Positions 1 to 6,861 of a stretch of DNA of 64,000 nt are shown piece after piece. The DNA comes from a virus, in the IMG/VR virus record IMGVR_UViG_3300032249_000480, positions 1 through 64,000 of that record. One strand, 5' to 3'. Each line of letters starts with the position of its first letter. Positions within the stretch are counted from its first letter, which is position 1. The notes below the pieces were generated by a model. The model did not search any database, was not told the DNA's origin, and was given only the letters and a program-made list of their open reading frames with translations. The position numbers and the translations under genes are program-made.

Positions 1-56
1 AGGACATAGGCCATATAGCCAGATATGCCAGATAGGACAAACAGTACCGTTTTTGA

Positions 57-206
57 TTAAGAAATATCGTTAACAAAATGACATTGGCAAACACCTATAA
101 TTTGATATGGCTCATTTGATACAGCAGTGTATTTAGCCTTTTCTTTACAGTAATGGCACTTATCTTCAAGATCAAGATATGCCTCTAGGTTGTCTAATAT
201 GCCCAT
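57..206 (-). CDS. small Cys-rich protein, zinc-binding type
   Basis: A 49-residue protein starting MGILDNLEAYLDLEDKCHYC. It has a CHYC pair near residues 17-20 and a C-x-C-H group near residues 41-44, a plausible single zinc site. Its ATG overlaps the stop of the upstream gene as TAATG, the usual coupling in this region. It resembles the CxxC...CxC mini-proteins at 8780 and 9669, although it lacks their CxGxG continuation. Molecular role unknown. Confidence 0.6.
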   Translation of the reverse strand: MGILDNLEAYLDLEDKCHYCKEKAKYTAVSNEPYQIIGVCQCHFVNDIS

Positions 207-298
207 TAGTTACATGCCATACAGTAGAATGGAGATCTAAGATTGTCAATATGAGTTACTATGGTTTGAGAACACTTAGAGCATCTGACTTGAACCAT
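206..298 (-). CDS. 30-residue zinc-ribbon peptide
   Basis: A short frame, MVQVRCSKCSQ..., with CSKC and CMAC pairs spaced like a treble-clef or zinc-ribbon knuckle. It is stop/start coupled to the next gene. No clear Shine-Dalgarno is seen. The frame stays open upstream to position 391 and would add a hydrophobic N-terminus (MITILAIAITWYL), so a 61-residue membrane-anchored form is an alternative. Function unknown. Confidence 0.5.
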   Translation of the reverse strand: MVQVRCSKCSQTIVTHIDNLRSPFYCMACN

Positions 299-416
299 GC
301 TTGAGTTTGTGTTGTTTGATATAGTAAATCTTTTTGTGTAGTATACCTTGGTTAGGTACCATGTGATGGCTATTGCTAGTATCGTAATCATCTATATATC
401 ATAGCATATTTGAGAG

Positions 417-470
417 TTATCCACAAGTTTATACCCTTAAAAATGTAAGTTATCCACAGGTTTATCCACA
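417..470 (+). promoter_or_regulatory. cluster of three perfect DnaA boxes
   Basis: TTATCCACA occurs at 417-425, 450-458 and 462-470, all in the same orientation, followed by an AT-rich stretch (471-500). This is the bacterial DnaA-box consensus. Next to the iteron at 508 it suggests a replication origin using host DnaA. Confidence 0.55.
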
Positions 471-506
471 ATTAAATCTTACTGATATTTTTATTACTTG
501 ACCTAG

Positions 507-541
507 AAGTGGAGTGAAGTGGAGGATAGTGGAGTATAGTG
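507..541 (+). repeat. iteron-like direct repeats, 10-bp period
   Basis: AGTGGAG is repeated at 508, 518 and 528 with a partial copy (AGTG) at 538, exactly one helical turn apart, so a bound protein array would lie on one DNA face. It is 38 bp from the nearest DnaA box. Confidence 0.55.
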
Positions 542-1174
542 CGTATTTATAGATGGCGGATCGTAATGGGCTTTTTTCAAACCACCTATCTCCAAACCTT
601 TCAAACCTTTCTATCCCCATATCCCCCATATCAGGCTATGGATTATACTATCAAACCACCTATTTGTCAACTATATTTGACACAAATAAAATGACAATAT
701 TTGGACAAATTTGCCAATAAAATAATATAATTGTTTGATATTTATTTAAAAAGATTTAAAAAACCAGGAAAAAATTGTTTGATAATTTATGTGGTTTGAT
801 ATGGTTATACTAGGGGGATTTGGTAGTATTTTATAAGTCCCGCGATTTTTTGAACGCCCTCGTAATCCCCCTGGCAAAAAAGCGGGGGATATAAAGAAGG
901 ATCGTAATACCTCTATAGATAGCATCTTCAAACCTTACATCTGGATAGTGTTCTATATGACGAGACTCATATCGTTTTTCATTTAGAATGTTTGAAAAAT
1001 ATCTTCTTGGAGTCATATATATATTATACACCTATAGAAAGGTTTGACAAAGAAAGGTTTTTGTGATAGGAAGGTTTGAAAAATAGTTCCAGGATTTTGA
1101 AAAGTTTGTTCTTAATGTCTGGGAGATAAAATTGTTTGATCGTAATGATCTATAGGAAGGTTTTCTCGGGCACC

Positions 1175-1438
1175 CTACTCTGTTTTACCCGCTTCAAAAA
1201 ACATAGCCTCTAATGAATCATAGTCCTTTTCCTCAATGCCCAGTGCATGTAGCAATAAGATATAAGTTTCATCAACATAGACCTCTGCTCTTGGTGTGGC
1301 GGCAACAATCTCCTCATAGATTAAAGAAGCCAGCGGCAGACCCAAATCATTGTAGTCTACAAAATCTTTAAAATCTTCCTCAAACCTGTAATCTATCCAA
1401 ACCTGATTTAAGATTTGACATTTAGTTTTGAAATCCAT
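1175..1438 (-). CDS. hypothetical acidic protein
   Basis: 87 residues from MDFKTKCQIL. This start is preferred because GAAAGG lies 6 nt upstream; the frame could begin 8 codons earlier at 1462. Mostly helical and acidic, with no motif I recognise. It overlaps the upstream gene by 17 bp, so the two are probably translated together. It is the last gene of a two-gene unit bordered by the non-coding region. Confidence 0.7.
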   Translation of the reverse strand: MDFKTKCQILNQVWIDYRFEEDFKDFVDYNDLGLPLASLIYEEIVAATPRAEVYVDETYILLLHALGIEEKDYDSLEAMFFEAGKTE

Positions 1439-1658
1439 TATGAACCTTTCTTGCGTATTCAATGTCTGCTTTAATATTCATTTCGTGGGACGCTGACTCT
1501 GCTACTTCTATAAATCTACGAAAATGTAAATATGGCATAGCAGTAGCAATGTAGTATCCAACTCGTTCTAGGTCTAACGTTAAGTCTTGTATTGCTTGTG
1601 TTATTTTCTTAGCCGTTCGTTCCTCTGATGTAGATACGCTTGTCTGTACTCTTCTCAT
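1422..1658 (-). CDS. hypothetical helical protein
   Basis: 78 residues, MRRVQTSVSTSEERTAKK..., largely helical and charged. No family recognised. A strong GAGGGGGG Shine-Dalgarno sits just before the ATG, and a TGGTACAAT extended -10 box lies 18-26 bp upstream of the start, directly after a terminator hairpin. It is therefore the first gene of its own transcript. Confidence 0.75.
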   Translation of the reverse strand: MRRVQTSVSTSEERTAKKITQAIQDLTLDLERVGYYIATAMPYLHFRRFIEVAESASHEMNIKADIEYARKVHNGFQN

Positions 1659-1675
1659 AGTCCCCCCTCATTTCC

Positions 1676-1684
1676 ATTGTACCA
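1676..1684 (-). promoter_or_regulatory. extended -10 promoter for the 1175-1658 unit
   Basis: On the minus strand the box reads TGGTACAAT. No good -35 is visible. It lies between a terminator and the gene at 1422-1658. Confidence 0.45.
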
Positions 1685-1725
1685 AAAAGGATTGGGGGGA
1701 GCAAACCCACCACAGTCTTGCTCCC
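1685..1725 (-). terminator. intrinsic terminator
   Basis: A perfect 8-bp stem (GGGAGCAA/TTGCTCCC at 1697-1704 and 1718-1725) with a 13-nt loop. On the minus strand it is followed by a T5 run. It ends the operon coming from 3663. Confidence 0.65.
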
Positions 1726-1773
1726 ACCCAGTGCATGGCCTTGACCCTAAGATCCATGCTGCTCATTGTAAAT

Positions 1774-2121
1774 TTAAACTAGCGCTGCGCTGTATGCATT
1801 AATGAATGCGTCCCATTTGACAGGTACAGAGTCAGTTACTGTTTTATTAATAAAATCAATAACTACCGTCTGCTCACCTAGGTCATAGTTATCACCATTA
1901 ATTGCATATAGGCCAAAGCCTGTCTCATCCAAAATGCTATGCTGTATAAGGTAACTAATCATCATACGTGCTCCATATGAAGAATCACCCCAACGTGGCT
2001 TGGCATGCTGCAGGGCACCTGCAATATCTGTTTCCCATGAATCTTGGCCCCAGTGACTATATAGTACTACACTAGGTCCGTCCATAGAGTCTTTAAATAC
2101 AAAGTTAATCCGTGCTCCCAT
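1774..2121 (-). CDS. hypothetical protein
   Basis: 115 residues starting MGARINFVFKDS. The frame extends to 2166, but the ATG at 2121 overlaps the previous stop (TAATG) and has GGAGGAGG upstream, so it is the likely start. Mixed alpha/beta sequence with YSHWGQDSW near residue 21 and a hydrophobic C-terminal half. I do not recognise the family. It is the last gene of the 1774-3663 operon, followed by a terminator. Confidence 0.75.
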   Translation of the reverse strand: MGARINFVFKDSMDGPSVVLYSHWGQDSWETDIAGALQHAKPRWGDSSYGARMMISYLIQHSILDETGFGLYAINGDNYDLGEQTVVIDFINKTVTDSVPVKWDAFINAYSAALV

Positions 2122-2258
2122 TATTCCTCCTCCATTGGTGCGACATCTATACCGCAACCTTCGCATACTTCAGGGTATTCTCCAACTACCTGATAACCAC
2201 ACGCACCGCAGTTACCAACAAAGAATACATCATCGCCCTCAAACATTACATCTGACAT
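2121..2258 (-). CDS. 45-residue zinc-ribbon protein
   Basis: Starts MSDVMFEGDDVFFVGNCGAC. CGAC near residues 17-20 and CEGC near residues 33-36 form a compact rubredoxin-like zinc knuckle, followed by an acidic tail (EEE). It lies between coupled genes. Function not determinable; small zinc knuckles often mediate protein or nucleic-acid contacts. Confidence 0.7.
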   Translation of the reverse strand: MSDVMFEGDDVFFVGNCGACGYQVVGEYPEVCEGCGIDVAPMEEE

Positions 2259-2689
2259 TACTTATCCAATCCTACTAGGGTCATTTCTTCAATAGTAGCA
2301 CACTCAGGACATTTTTCCAAATCCTGCTCATCAAAGGCATCTCTAATAATATTATCAGGGTCCTCAAACTCTGCCTGACAATTCTCACAATAGAACCAGT
2401 TATGGCTAACTCTGATTTGGATATCAGTGTCAGGTGGGCAGGGTACCTCAGTAATGAAATAACCAATCCTATTAACAATATGCCAGCCATTCCAGATATA
2501 GGAACCGCCGTCGTCTCCATCTCCATATGTCCAGATATGAGCAGGGTCAGCCTTCTTTACAAACTCTACCTCATCGCCATATGTCTCAAACATAAGACCA
2601 TCAAAGGAAGCATTTGTATCTATATTATTAGGAATAGGCTTGTAAGTCTCAACCCATACATCATAGTCTAATTCAATAAAGTTATTCAC
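2258..2689 (-). CDS. hypothetical protein with C-terminal zinc ribbon
   Basis: 143 residues. The GTG at 2689 overlaps the end of the upstream gene and has AGAGGT just before it, so I prefer it to the ATG at 2740, which would put 51 more bases inside the neighbour. The middle contains aromatic-rich sequence around HIWTYGDGDDGGSYIWNGWH. The C-terminus has FYCENC and CPEC pairs about 30 residues apart, a zinc-ribbon arrangement. Unrecognised family. Confidence 0.7.
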   Translation of the reverse strand: MNNFIELDYDVWVETYKPIPNNIDTNASFDGLMFETYGDEVEFVKKADPAHIWTYGDGDDGGSYIWNGWHIVNRIGYFITEVPCPPDTDIQIRVSHNWFYCENCQAEFEDPDNIIRDAFDEQDLEKCPECATIEEMTLVGLDK

Positions 2690-2966
2690 CAAATACCTCT
2701 TTACGGTTTTTGATATCTTCCTTGGCAAATGCGATAGCATAGGTTAGGGCATACAACTCAGATAGTGCGTCAAGGTATCCTGTAGCCTCTGTACGTGCCA
2801 TAGAATCCATAGCCTCACCTGATTCTTCCTCTACCTCAATACAACGGTCAAGAATCTGTTCAGCCTCATACATCATAGTCTTTAGATGACCATGAAGAAT
2901 GTCTGCTCCGTCCATACCCATTTCTACTTGTTTCATTAGATATGGGTCAAGGGTCATATTAGTCAT
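2682..2966 (-). CDS. hypothetical helical protein
   Basis: 94 residues, MTNMTLDPYLMKQVEMG..., an alpha-helical acidic protein. The ATG overlaps the upstream stop, and the 3' end overlaps the next gene by 8 bp. No motif recognised. Confidence 0.75.
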   Translation of the reverse strand: MTNMTLDPYLMKQVEMGMDGADILHGHLKTMMYEAEQILDRCIEVEEESGEAMDSMARTEATGYLDALSELYALTYAIAFAKEDIKNRKEVFGE

Positions 2967-3111
2967 TTAATACCTCCAAGTAGTGTTTGGATACATGAAT
3001 GGCTCCTTCTAGGTAAGGAACAATGCTATCAGCACCGTCCTCGTTTTCCAAATCCTGTTCAAGGGATATGGCGTGTAGTCTGATATATTCTCTAAATGTG
3101 TCTAGGTCCAT
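2959..3111 (-). CDS. 50-residue hypothetical protein
   Basis: MDLDTFREYIRLHAISLEQD..., a single predicted helical pair, acidic. It overlaps the next gene by 8 bp, and its final codons carry that gene's Shine-Dalgarno (GGAGG). Function unknown. Confidence 0.7.
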   Translation of the reverse strand: MDLDTFREYIRLHAISLEQDLENEDGADSIVPYLEGAIHVSKHYLEVLND

Positions 3112-3114
3112 ATA

Positions 3115-3351
3115 TTAATTATAAGGGTTGGTGTTGATTTTGACAACTTTTGGGGGTGTGACCTTAATCACAGGCTCATAGAACCTGCTTTCAATATCTT
3201 CCACACTGACATATTGCATTTCTCTACCACAAGGGCAGGTCATGCTAACTATACCATTAGGAAAACCATACCCATCCCTGGCGGTAAATTCAAGAAGAGA
3301 ATCACATTCAAATGGATCACAGACAAATGTATACTTAGCCCAGTTCTGCAT
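3115..3351 (-). CDS. hypothetical protein with Cys pairs
   Basis: 78 residues, MQNWAKYTFVCDPFECDSLL.... Cys 11 and 16, then a CPCG knuckle near residues 39-42, could bind one zinc. The C-terminus is proline- and lysine-rich. It overlaps the upstream gene by 17 bp. Unrecognised. Confidence 0.72.
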   Translation of the reverse strand: MQNWAKYTFVCDPFECDSLLEFTARDGYGFPNGIVSMTCPCGREMQYVSVEDIESRFYEPVIKVTPPKVVKINTNPYN

Positions 3352-3502
3352 CTCTTAACTCCCTTACGTAATCTAATATTTCATCTACCGCAAAAAGTTG
3401 TCCTTCAAGGTGCAAAGGATTTTCATCCATAGGATATTCATTAATTGCTTCGCCTATGTCTATTTGACATTCAACAAGATAGTTAATGATGTCGTCAAGC
3501 AT
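3335..3502 (-). CDS. 55-residue hypothetical protein
   Basis: MLDDIINYLVECQIDIGEAI..., acidic and helical. It begins at a TAATG overlap with the preceding stop and overlaps the next gene by 17 bp. No family recognised. Confidence 0.7.
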   Translation of the reverse strand: MLDDIINYLVECQIDIGEAINEYPMDENPLHLEGQLFAVDEILDYVRELRDAELG

Positions 3503-3663
3503 TATTCTCCCCAATATTCCATAATAGTATTAAGAGTGATGTGTAGGTTACAGTCACACTCTCCACAATTCATATTTTCCATAAACTCAAAATGGTTAAG
3601 GTTATCTTCGTAGATAGTTGTAACTAGTTCGTCTATTGTATAAGGTTTGTAAGTAGTGGTCAT
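3502..3663 (-). CDS. 53-residue Cys-containing protein, first gene of operon
   Basis: MTTTYKPYTIDELVTTIYED..., with CGECDC near residues 33-38. It is the first gene after the promoter at 3670-3698. The -10 box ends only 6 nt before the ATG and no Shine-Dalgarno is visible, so the transcript may be leaderless. It heads a ten-gene coupled operon running down to 1774. Confidence 0.7.
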   Translation of the reverse strand: MTTTYKPYTIDELVTTIYEDNLNHFEFMENMNCGECDCNLHITLNTIMEYWGE

Positions 3664-3669
3664 AGATTA

Positions 3670-3698
3670 ATTTTAGCAGTTCAGCAAAAAAAAGTCAA
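3670..3698 (-). promoter_or_regulatory. sigma70-type promoter
   Basis: Minus strand TTGACT, 17-bp spacer, TAAAAT. The upstream TACGTAG and the spacer end GAACTGC are shared with the promoter at 7813-7841. Confidence 0.65.
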
Positions 3699-3729
3699 TC
3701 TACGTAATAAGGTTTGGGGAAAAATCTAA

Positions 3730-3745
3730 TGTGATCTTAATCACA
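3730..3745. promoter_or_regulatory. Crp/GlxR-like palindrome
   Basis: TGTGATCTTAATCACA, a perfect TGTGA-N6-TCACA site centred about 74 bp upstream of the predicted start of the 3663 operon. Confidence 0.6.
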
Positions 3746-3779
3746 AAAACCGAGAAATGTCAAACCCGAGAAATTTTTG

Positions 3780-3853
3780 CGAAGTGTACGGGACTTGAAC
3801 CCGTGATCTCTACCGTGACAGGGTAGCGCATTAACCAACTATGCTAACACTCC
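3780..3853 (-). tRNA. tRNA-Asp(GTC)
   Basis: A 74-nt cloverleaf. The acceptor stem GGAGTGT pairs with ACACTTC (one G-T). The anticodon arm is CTACC-CTGTCAC-GGTAG with anticodon GTC, and the T-arm contains GGGTTCAAGTCCC. The discriminator is G and CCA is not encoded. The preceding minus-strand hairpin (3861-3881) lacks a T-run, so the tRNA is probably read through from the gene at 3893-4909. Confidence 0.93.
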
Positions 3854-3892
3854 AATTGGAGAGCAGTTTTAAATCATGCTCAGGATTTATTG

Positions 3893-4909
3893 CTATGCTA
3901 GTTGCATAACATTTTGTACAACTTTTAGCAGACGATTCTTTTCTGCGTTAATAGCAGGGTCAAATCCACTAGCACTTGCAAGGATAGATTCGTTAGAACC
4001 ACCGCGAGCAGAACGATACCAGTCAAGGCGCTCAGTTAGTGCATTGAAAGCACCCCACGCATTACCAGCAATCATGCCATTGAATTCACCAGTGTAAATG
4101 TCGTTAATAACATCTACCTTGTTTTCCCATTTCTTGAATGAGCCTTTTGCATCTGCATCAGGCTTTGGGTATGCTGCAAGAATAATGTCGTTAAACATTT
4201 TAGCATCAACAGTCTTTTCAATCATTGCCTTAGCCATGATATCAAATTCGTCCATGTACTTATTAGCCATGCCAAGAGTTTCACGTGCAATTTGCACTTT
4301 ACCATTGGCAGTTTGTGTGTGACGAATCTTGAAAGATTGCTTGACGCCATCTTTTTTCTTAGTACGATTTAACGCAAGGTTAAGAGTATTAGCGCACACA
4401 ACACGAACAGGTGTGATGCTTGCTTGAATTGCGATTGAGCCATCGTGTGATGTGTTAATGAGAAGATAAGTTTTAACCTTATCTGCTACACCATTTGGGT
4501 CTAGTACAGTTTCACGCTCTAGTGCTAATGCACCAAATACAACGCGACCACCCTTGATTGAGCCAGCGGTTTCCCAACGTCCACCACCATCTAGTATGTT
4601 ATCACCAAATGAGAATAAATCTTCATTCTGTAAAACATGGTAACGCTCACCAACAACACCCAAAACATCTGTTTGTGTATTTGTTGTAGGATTTGTGCGA
4701 ACAACGTATTGGTATTCCTTGTCGCTTGTTAAGTGTGATGGGATAGGCATGTCTTCAAGACGAACATTCCAACCATTTAGATTTGCTGCTGCGAGCATTT
4801 CTGATGTTGATTTTTCTTCTGTGAAAACAGTACCCAATCCATGCCATGCGGGTTCACGGAATGATGCAAAAGATGCAACGCCGTTTTGAGTTTCTAGGTC
4901 ATGTGCCAT
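3893..4909 (-). CDS. DUF932 / TIGR03299-like phage-plasmid protein
   Basis: 338 residues beginning MAHDLETQNGVASFASFREPAWHGLG. The AWHGLGT block near residues 21-27, the GVVGERYHVLQNEDLFSFGD segment around 85 and the ITPVRVVCANTLNLAL segment around 165 are typical of the DUF932 family (phage/plasmid-like protein TIGR03299). The family is widespread on phages and plasmids, with no established biochemical role. A GGAAA Shine-Dalgarno and a promoter at 4942-4970 precede it. It is cotranscribed with the tRNA downstream. Confidence 0.85.
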   Translation of the reverse strand: MAHDLETQNGVASFASFREPAWHGLGTVFTEEKSTSEMLAAANLNGWNVRLEDMPIPSHLTSDKEYQYVVRTNPTTNTQTDVLGVVGERYHVLQNEDLFSFGDNILDGGGRWETAGSIKGGRVVFGALALERETVLDPNGVADKVKTYLLINTSHDGSIAIQASITPVRVVCANTLNLALNRTKKKDGVKQSFKIRHTQTANGKVQIARETLGMANKYMDEFDIMAKAMIEKTVDAKMFNDIILAAYPKPDADAKGSFKKWENKVDVINDIYTGEFNGMIAGNAWGAFNALTERLDWYRSARGGSNESILASASGFDPAINAEKNRLLKVVQNVMQLA

Positions 4910-4941
4910 GAGTTATTTCCTTTTCTGTTGTTGTTATTTTA

Positions 4942-4970
4942 AGTATAACAGTATGGGCTGACAAATGCAA
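4942..4970 (-). promoter_or_regulatory. TGTCAG-family promoter
   Basis: TTGCAT, 17 bp, TATACT on the minus strand. The box TGTCAG sits in the spacer at the position shared by the whole family. Confidence 0.6.
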
Positions 4971-5022
4971 ATCAGTATAGTTAAACATAGGACATTTCGG
5001 ACATTTTTTAAAGGGCTCTTAA

Positions 5023-5038
5023 TGTGATGTTGATCACG
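5023..5038. promoter_or_regulatory. Crp/GlxR-like palindrome
   Basis: TGTGATGTTGATCACG, one mismatch to TGTGA-N6-TCACA, about 95 bp upstream of the start predicted for the DUF932 gene. Confidence 0.5.
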
Positions 5039-5050
5039 TGGGCCCGAGAT

Positions 5051-5092
5051 TTTTAAAATAAAAAAGTGAGCCGTTTACATGGACACTGCTCA
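5051..5092 (-). terminator. intrinsic terminator, TGAGC family
   Basis: On the minus strand TGAGC...GCTCA is followed by C-T6-A-T4. It ends the transcript of the gene at 5115-5555. Its core CCTGAGCA is shared with the hairpins at 3861, 5682 and 9248. Confidence 0.55.
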
Positions 5093-5114
5093 GGTCCCTT
5101 TTAGTAGCCCCCTA

Positions 5115-5555
5115 CTAAATATCTATTCTGTCAATTGAACATGACACATATGAAATAGAATCTGAATCATAGTCAATAGTATCAAAGTCAACATTATTAA
5201 CTATATCATTTGCGTCTTCTTCATTACGTGCATTAACAGTCATTGAGTAAGTTACAGAAACTTCAACCTCAAATTCTTTTGTTAAATCAAAACCACAAAG
5301 ATTAGCAATTTCTTCTGCTTGTGATTCTGTTATTTGGCCATTCTCTAGTTCATCAAGCGTCCATTCTTGCATTGCAATACGGATGTTACCAATCTCTGCA
5401 GCATTATGCATATCACGTTGTGATACACGTGCAGAGTGCTCTTCTAATTGCTTGATACGTGCTAGGTTTTCAACAAGAGACTTCTCTAAGAATTCTCTAG
5501 TCATGTAATGATTATCAATTGGCATATCTGATATTGTTGTATGTACTTGGTCCAT
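5115..5555 (-). CDS. hypothetical protein
   Basis: 146 residues, MDQVHTTISDMPIDNHYMTR.... The N-terminal half is a coiled-coil-like helix (residues 18-60). The C-terminal half is a beta-type domain (FEVEVSVTYSMTVNARNEEDA) of a kind common in small phage proteins. Single-gene transcript with its own promoter and terminator. Function unknown. Confidence 0.78.
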   Translation of the reverse strand: MDQVHTTISDMPIDNHYMTREFLEKSLVENLARIKQLEEHSARVSQRDMHNAAEIGNIRIAMQEWTLDELENGQITESQAEEIANLCGFDLTKEFEVEVSVTYSMTVNARNEEDANDIVNNVDFDTIDYDSDSISYVSCSIDRIDI

Positions 5556-5588
5556 GGGGGCCTCTTCCTGTTAGTTGTTATTAATATA

Positions 5589-5617
5589 AGTCTAGCATGG
5601 GGCACTGACAAATGCAA
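5589..5617 (-). promoter_or_regulatory. TGTCAG-family promoter
   Basis: TTGCAT, 17 bp, TAGACT, with TGTCAG inside the spacer, for the gene at 5115-5555. Confidence 0.6.
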
Positions 5618-5647
5618 CTTAATCTTAAAGCATCTTAACCCGTAATG

Positions 5648-5663
5648 GGTGATCTTGGTCACA
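5648..5663. promoter_or_regulatory. Crp/GlxR-like palindrome
   Basis: GGTGATCTTGGTCACA, centred about 73 bp upstream of the predicted start of the 5115-5555 transcript. One mismatch to the consensus. Confidence 0.5.
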
Positions 5664-5681
5664 TTTTCTCGGACCCCAAAA

Positions 5682-5704
5682 TGAGCCTTTTTAAATCTTG
5701 CTCA
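5682..5704 (-). terminator. TGAGC-family hairpin
   Basis: TGAGCAAG...GGCTCA on the minus strand followed by TTTTGGGG. It lies downstream of the 5758-5928 gene; weaker T-tract than the hairpin at 5051. Confidence 0.4.
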
Positions 5705-5757
5705 GGATTGCTCTATAGTATTTCTATAATCGCCCTAATCAGCCTGGCGAATTTTAT

Positions 5758-5928
5758 TTATTTAGTTGTCTTTACCATTGCGAAACGCTTTGAGCCATTC
5801 GCTAGTGTTAAGCCAACACGAGTTACTGTATTGTTAATTGGAGCGAATGAGTTAATTCGTCCAGTTACGCCAGCAGTTGATGTTGTGAATAAATCACCTA
5901 ATTGGTATGTGTATCCTTGTAGAGTCAT
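5758..5928 (-). CDS. small beta-rich protein, paralogue of 6563-6730
   Basis: 56 residues, MTLQGYTYQLGDLFTTSTAG.... The pattern Y-x-x-GD-x-x-T...VTG-x-I...V-R-V-x-L...NG-x-x-R is shared with the gene at 6563 and, more loosely, with 10195. Small proteins with a GD..TG..I pattern are common in actinobacteriophages but have no known role. AAAAGGAAAAC precedes the ATG. Confidence 0.75.
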   Translation of the reverse strand: MTLQGYTYQLGDLFTTSTAGVTGRINSFAPINNTVTRVGLTLANGSKRFAMVKTTK

Positions 5929-6001
5929 TTTGTTTTCCTTTTCTTTGATGGTGGTTTGGTGAGCAGTTTAGCATGACTTACTCAGGTCAGTATTTAGTTG
6001 T

Positions 6002-6424
6002 TTATAGATAACGGGCTACTGCGTTGTAGGTAGAAGTATTAACTACTTCCTCGTCCGTCATTTTGAGAATACGGATAGCATTAGAGATTTCCTCTTTCTG
6101 CTCGTTGTATGTGTGTTGATGTAAAGAAGTGTATCCACGCTCAGGTTCAGCAGGGAACTCACCTTCTTTAACTGTTAAATCAAAATCAACATTGAGTGTC
6201 TTGTTCCATGAGCGATAGTTAGTGCGTAGGTTTTCTGCCTTAGCAATTCTATCTACGGCAAACTTAACAAGTTCTTTACGCCATGCTTCCATAGCCTTCT
6301 CATACTTTGCTTCGTTTGCTTCTTGTGAAGTCCAGTCAAGTTCTAGTTTGTTTAGTGTTTGTTCTAGTGCCTTGATTACTCGCTCAGTAGGTATCTTTAC
6401 TGAGATTGCTTTTCCTCTTGCCAT
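6002..6424 (-). CDS. hypothetical basic helical protein
   Basis: 140 residues, MARGKAISVKIPTERVIKAL.... The long central helix (residues 15-70) is rich in Lys and Glu, followed by a small C-terminal domain. No family recognised. Its promoter lies at 6460-6482. A weak TGAGCA-like hairpin (about 5960-5984) separates it from the next gene. Confidence 0.78.
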   Translation of the reverse strand: MARGKAISVKIPTERVIKALEQTLNKLELDWTSQEANEAKYEKAMEAWRKELVKFAVDRIAKAENLRTNYRSWNKTLNVDFDLTVKEGEFPAEPERGYTSLHQHTYNEQKEEISNAIRILKMTDEEVVNTSTYNAVARYL

Positions 6425-6459
6425 TTGTTTGTTTTCCTTTTCTTTGATGGGTTATTTAT

Positions 6460-6482
6460 AGTATAGGGGGTGGGTCTGACAT
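6460..6482 (-). promoter_or_regulatory. TGTCAG-family promoter
   Basis: TATACT -10 with ATGTCAG at the family-standard position. The -35 is poor. No Crp-like palindrome lies upstream. Confidence 0.5.
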
Positions 6483-6562
6483 TTTCCCCATAAGGGGGGA
6501 GAGTTCTTACTTACGACATTGGGCTAGATACTCTCCTAAACTGCCCCTGTTTCGTTATTTAA

Positions 6563-6730
6563 TTAGGACTTAGGTGTCCAAGTTGTGTAACGGGTTGTGC
6601 CATTAACATCTAACTTAACGCGAACATTTCCATTTGCCTGTGGCGTAATTTCCTGAATTGTTCCTGTTACCTTTGACTTTTGTGATGTGTAGGTATCTCC
6701 TACTTTGTAAGTTGCTGTTGCGACTGACAT
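6563..6730 (-). CDS. small beta-rich protein, paralogue of 5758-5928
   Basis: 55 residues starting MSVATATYKVGDTYTSQKSK. The frame is open to 6784, but GAAGGAAATC fits the ATG at 6730, and the longer start would fall inside the promoter. It has a VTG-x-I...RVKLDVNG-x-x-R-x-T core. Its reading frame fills a single-gene transcript. Confidence 0.8.
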   Translation of the reverse strand: MSVATATYKVGDTYTSQKSKVTGTIQEITPQANGNVRVKLDVNGTTRYTTWTPKS

Positions 6731-6774
6731 GATTTCCTTCTTTCTGTTATTCAGGGACTTTCCCTTATGTATTA

Positions 6775-6803
6775 AGTGTAACATTTCCTACTGACATTTA
6801 CAA
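6775..6803 (-). promoter_or_regulatory. TGTCAG-family promoter
   Basis: TTGTAA, 17 bp, TACACT, with ATGTCAG directly after the -35. Confidence 0.6.
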
Positions 6804-6845
6804 CATTTATCCCTAGATTTCTCACTATTTGAGACGCTCAGGGGG

Positions 6846-6861
6846 TGTGATTTATGTCACT
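6846..6861. promoter_or_regulatory. Crp/GlxR-like palindrome
   Basis: TGTGATTTATGTCACT, centred about 85 bp upstream of the predicted start for the 6563-6730 gene. It overlaps the 3' end of the peptide gene at 6857. Confidence 0.5.

Larger units (their letters stand above)
299..1174. other. long non-coding control region with DnaA boxes, iterons and short repeats
   Basis: No convincing gene lies in these 876 bases. Two overlapping minus-strand frames (746-931 and 831-1031) lack good starts. Instead there are three perfect DnaA boxes (417-470), a 10-bp-period AGTGGAG repeat (508-541), a run of TTTGA/TCAAA copies (often GGTTTGA or GTTTGATA) and repeated TCGTAAT at 381, 560, 860, 901 and 1139. 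A TATAAT box preceded by TTGTCA at 16 bp faces left near 1022-1049. The content is more like an origin or control locus than coding DNA. Confidence 0.55.

Noticed and set aside
206-391. Longer start for the small zinc-ribbon gene
   Set aside because: No ribosome site at 391; kept as an alternative only because the extension is hydrophobic.
746-1031. Two overlapping minus-strand frames (61 and 66 residues)
   Set aside because: No Shine-Dalgarno, conflicting frames, and the DNA is made of short repeats; a TATAAT lies only 4 nt before one ATG, so leaderless use is not excluded but is unsupported.
5645-5962. Plus-strand 105-residue open frame
   Set aside because: Lies antisense to the well-supported gene at 5758-5928 and crosses a Crp-like site and a terminator.
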